Notes under the pieces: model-generated
What the model saw: the letters and a program-made list of their open reading frames with translations, nothing else
What the model was told of the DNA's origin: nothing
Databases searched by the model: none
Translations under genes and position numbers: made by a program
Part shown: one piece after another, positions 62,140-64,000 of the stretch
Position numbering within the stretch: the stretch's first letter is position 1
Layout of the letters: each line of letters begins with the position of its first letter
From: PCRC01 sp040384665
GTDB lineage: Bacteria > Pseudomonadota > Gammaproteobacteria > Burkholderiales > Burkholderiaceae_C
Assembly (NCBI GenBank): GCA_040384665.1
Contig: JAZKIY010000020.1
Location: 19,581-83,580 of the forward strand
DNA length: 64,000 nucleotides
Direction: 5' to 3'

Positions 62140-62387
62140 CACCGTGGCACAACACGCCTTTGAAACGCTGGGGATAGATTTGGGACAAGTCATGGCTTGT
62201 CCACAGGGCCGGGCGTTTTTGAAAAGTTGTTCATGCGCCGGGTACAGCCGGAAAGCACGGCTGCCCACAGCATTCAAAGTGCGCCAAGTGCTTGATAAAA
62301 AAGGGGAAAATAGAGCTATCCCCAGGCACACGCGGCCCTTATCTACTACTGCTAATTTAAATTAAAGAAATTAAAGAAGAGGTTGAC
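62140..62387. other. Candidate replication origin (oriC) between dnaA and dnaN
   Basis: DnaA-box-like 9-mers: TGGGGATAG (62169-62177, reverse, 7 of 9), TTGTCCACA (62197-62205, 8 of 9), CTATCCCCA (62316-62324, 7 of 9). These are followed by CTACTACTGCTA (62343-62354), a trinucleotide tract like a DnaA-trio, and then a strongly AT-rich run (TAATTTAAATTAAAGAAATTAAAG) suited to unwinding. Box-to-trio-to-AT order fits a functional origin. Confidence 0.6.
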
Positions 62388-63506
62388 ATGATTGTTCTGA
62401 AAGCTGCTCAAGACAAAGTGCTCGCCGCATTGCAGTCGGTCGCGGGGATCGTGGAGCGCCGGCACACCTTGCCGATCCTGGCCAACGTGCTGATCCGCAA
62501 GACCGGCAGCCAGATCCAGCTCACCACCAGCGACCTGGAAATCCAGATCCGCACCACTGCCGAGCTGGACGGTGACGCCGGCAGCTTCACCACCACCGTG
62601 GGTGCCCGCAAGCTGATCGACATCCTGCGCACCATGCCGGCCGACCAGACGGTGTCGCTGGAGTCGAGCCAGAGCAAGCTGATCCTCAAGGGTGGCAAAA
62701 GCAAGTTCACGCTGCAGACGCTGCCGGCAGAAGACTTTCCGCTGGTGCAGGAAGCGGCGAGTTTTGGCCCGGTGTTCAGCGTGCCGCAAAAAACGCTCAA
62801 GACGCTGCTGAGCCAGGTGTCGTTTGCCATGGCGGTGCACGACATCCGCTACTACCTGAACGGCATTTTGTTTGTGGCCGAAGGCAAGCAGCTGAGCCTG
62901 GTGGCCACAGACGGCCACCGCCTGGCCTTTGCGTCGGCCACGCTGGACGTGGAAGTGCCACGCCAAGAGGTGATCTTGCCGCGCAAGACGGTGCTGGAAA
63001 TGCAGCGCTTGCTGTCGGACGCCGGTGGCGAAAACCAGCCCAGCATCGAGATGCAGTTTGCGAGCAACCAGGCCAAGTTCAGCTTTGGCGGCATGGAGTT
63101 TGTCACCAAGCTGGTCGAGGGCAAGTTCCCCGACTACAACCGCGTCATCCCCAAGAACCACAAGAACAACATCACGCTCGGCCGCGTGCCGCTGCTGGCC
63201 AGCCTGCAGCGCACCGCCATTTTGACCAGCGAGAAGTTCAAGGGTGTGCGCCTCAACATCGAACCCGGCACCCTGCGCGTGGCCAGCAACAACGCCGAGC
63301 AGGAAGAGGCGGTGGACGAGCTGGACATCGACTACGGCGGCGACAGCATCGAGATTGGCTTCAACGTCACCTACCTGATCGACGCGCTGGCCAACATGGA
63401 CCAGGAGATGGTGAAGGTGGAACTGAGCGACTCCAACAGCTCGGCACTGCTGAGCATTCCCGACCACCCGACCTTCAAGTACGTGGTGATGCCGATGCGC
63501 ATTTGA
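62388..63506 (+). CDS. dnaN: DNA polymerase III beta sliding clamp
   Basis: A 372-residue clamp with three repeated domains. The N-terminal LAALQSVAGIVERRHTLPILANVLI, the middle LNGILFVAEGKQLSLVATDGHRLAFA and the C-terminal YVVMPMRI (usual end VMPMRL) are present. GAAGAGGTTGAC precedes ATG. Confidence 0.98.
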   Translation: MIVLKAAQDKVLAALQSVAGIVERRHTLPILANVLIRKTGSQIQLTTSDLEIQIRTTAELDGDAGSFTTTVGARKLIDILRTMPADQTVSLESSQSKLILKGGKSKFTLQTLPAEDFPLVQEAASFGPVFSVPQKTLKTLLSQVSFAMAVHDIRYYLNGILFVAEGKQLSLVATDGHRLAFASATLDVEVPRQEVILPRKTVLEMQRLLSDAGGENQPSIEMQFASNQAKFSFGGMEFVTKLVEGKFPDYNRVIPKNHKNNITLGRVPLLASLQRTAILTSEKFKGVRLNIEPGTLRVASNNAEQEEAVDELDIDYGGDSIEIGFNVTYLIDALANMDQEMVKVELSDSNSSALLSIPDHPTFKYVVMPMRI

Positions 63507-63531
63507 CGTCACGCCCCCAGAAAACGCCCCC

Positions 63532-63560
63532 ACCAAACCCGCGACCGACGCGGGTTTGGT
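63532..63560 (+). terminator. Hairpin between dnaN and gyrB
   Basis: A 12-bp perfect stem ACCAAACCCGCG / CGCGGGTTTGGT with a 5-nt loop and no T-tract. It could attenuate read-through or stabilise the dnaN message. Confidence 0.55.
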
Positions 63561-63609
63561 CATTGAAGAGATTCAGAAAACACTGGTTTTTCCAGGCAAG
63601 AAGTTGAGC

Positions 63610-64000
63610 ATGAGCACAGAAAACACGCCCCCGCAACCCGATGTCAGCAACGACCAGGGTGTCAACGCAGGTGAAGCCGGCGCCGACAGTTCCAACTTCC
63701 AGCCGGTGATTGACGCGCACCAGGTGGGCGCCAGCGAAGGCTATGGCGAAGGGGCGATCCAGATCCTCGAAGGGCTGGAAGCGGTGCGCAAGCGGCCGGG
63801 CATGTACATCGGCGACACGTCCGACGGCACCGGCCTGCACCACCTGGTGTTTGAGGTGGTGGACAACTCGATTGACGAGGCGCTGGCCGGCCATTGCGAC
63901 GACATCGTGGTCACCATCCATTCCGACAACTCGGTGAGCGTGGTCGACAACGGCCGCGGCATCCCGACCGGCATCAAGATGGACGACAAGCACGAGCCCA
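63610..64000 (+). CDS. gyrB: DNA gyrase subunit B (5' part, runs off the window)
   Basis: The first 130 codons of GyrB. A 50-residue acidic, variable N-terminus is followed by the GHKL ATPase domain: AIQILEGLEAVRKRPGMYIGDT, HHLVFEVVDNSIDEALAG (with the catalytic Glu) and VVDNGRGIPTGI (Bergerat Asp). Truncated by the window end. Confidence 0.97.
   Translation, partial: MSTENTPPQPDVSNDQGVNAGEAGADSSNFQPVIDAHQVGASEGYGEGAIQILEGLEAVRKRPGMYIGDTSDGTGLHHLVFEVVDNSIDEALAGHCDDIVVTIHSDNSVSVVDNGRGIPTGIKMDDKHEP

Overview
The window is GC-rich chromosomal DNA, densely packed with genes, and it runs up to the replication origin of a betaproteobacterium. The organism is most likely in the Burkholderiales, family Comamonadaceae (Rhodoferax/Hydrogenophaga-like). 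That placement is inferred from the gene content: lptD-surA-rsmA, MaeB, topoisomerase III with a SWIB tail, the origin order yidC-yidD-rnpA-rpmH-dnaA-dnaN-gyrB, and a family of short dispersed repeats. I recognise no prophage, insertion sequence, CRISPR array, rRNA or tRNA.

Layout. 0.1-5 kb: outer-membrane biogenesis (lptD, surA) and rsmA. 5-6 kb: a secreted guanyl-type RNase with its barstar inhibitor. 6-11 kb: maeB, a methylthioadenosine phosphorylase, and a glycosyltransferase/DUF2064 pair. 11-18.5 kb: a membrane module of SPFH, DUF4178, DUF350, a membrane aminopropyltransferase and a FAD oxidoreductase, interrupted by a Fic protein. 18.5-24.7 kb: tamA-tamB. 24.7-25.6 kb: a lower-GC pocket with one winged-helix gene and two strong hairpins. 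25.6-28.1 kb: speD-murU-pepP. 28-31.3 kb: transketolase and GAPDH. 31.5-35.5 kb: a secreted subtilase, a SPOR protein, birA and a SET-domain protein. 35.5-40.8 kb: topB-SWIB, two GST-like proteins and a class C26 amidotransferase. 40.8-45.3 kb: a two-component system, a MarR regulator, recA and recX. 45.3-49.3 kb: a bufferin-type RiPP operon (DUF2282 precursor, DUF692 enzyme, DUF2063, DoxX), a thioredoxin-like protein, an ECF sigma factor and a zinc-finger anti-sigma. 49.6-53.2 kb: an RNA-binding protein, then kdsD-kdsC-lptC-SDR. 53.2-57.8 kb: a Kef-type antiporter, a histidine phosphatase, apt and mnmE. 57.9-64 kb: the origin region.

How genes work together. Envelope biogenesis recurs (LptD, LptC, KdsC/D, SurA, TamAB, YidC). 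Polyamine chemistry is spread over 20 kb: SpeD makes decarboxylated AdoMet, the membrane aminopropyltransferase would use it, and MtnP would recycle the methylthioadenosine.

Most notable observations: (1) a bufferin operon and a divergent thioredoxin-like gene share an identical-spacing ECF-type promoter (CTGTAAGA-N14-CTGACCAACC) next to an ECF sigma gene; (2) a dispersed repeat of about 65-70 bp lies between genes and also, in frame, inside conserved genes; (3) a SET-domain gene is divergent to a topoisomerase carrying a histone-H1-like tail and a SWIB domain; (4) three TTATAA palindromes spaced 25-26 bp lie before a Fic gene; (5) tandem hairpins with a shared loop lie in the winged-helix pocket; (6) an origin candidate with a CTACTACTGCTA trio tract lies between dnaA and dnaN.
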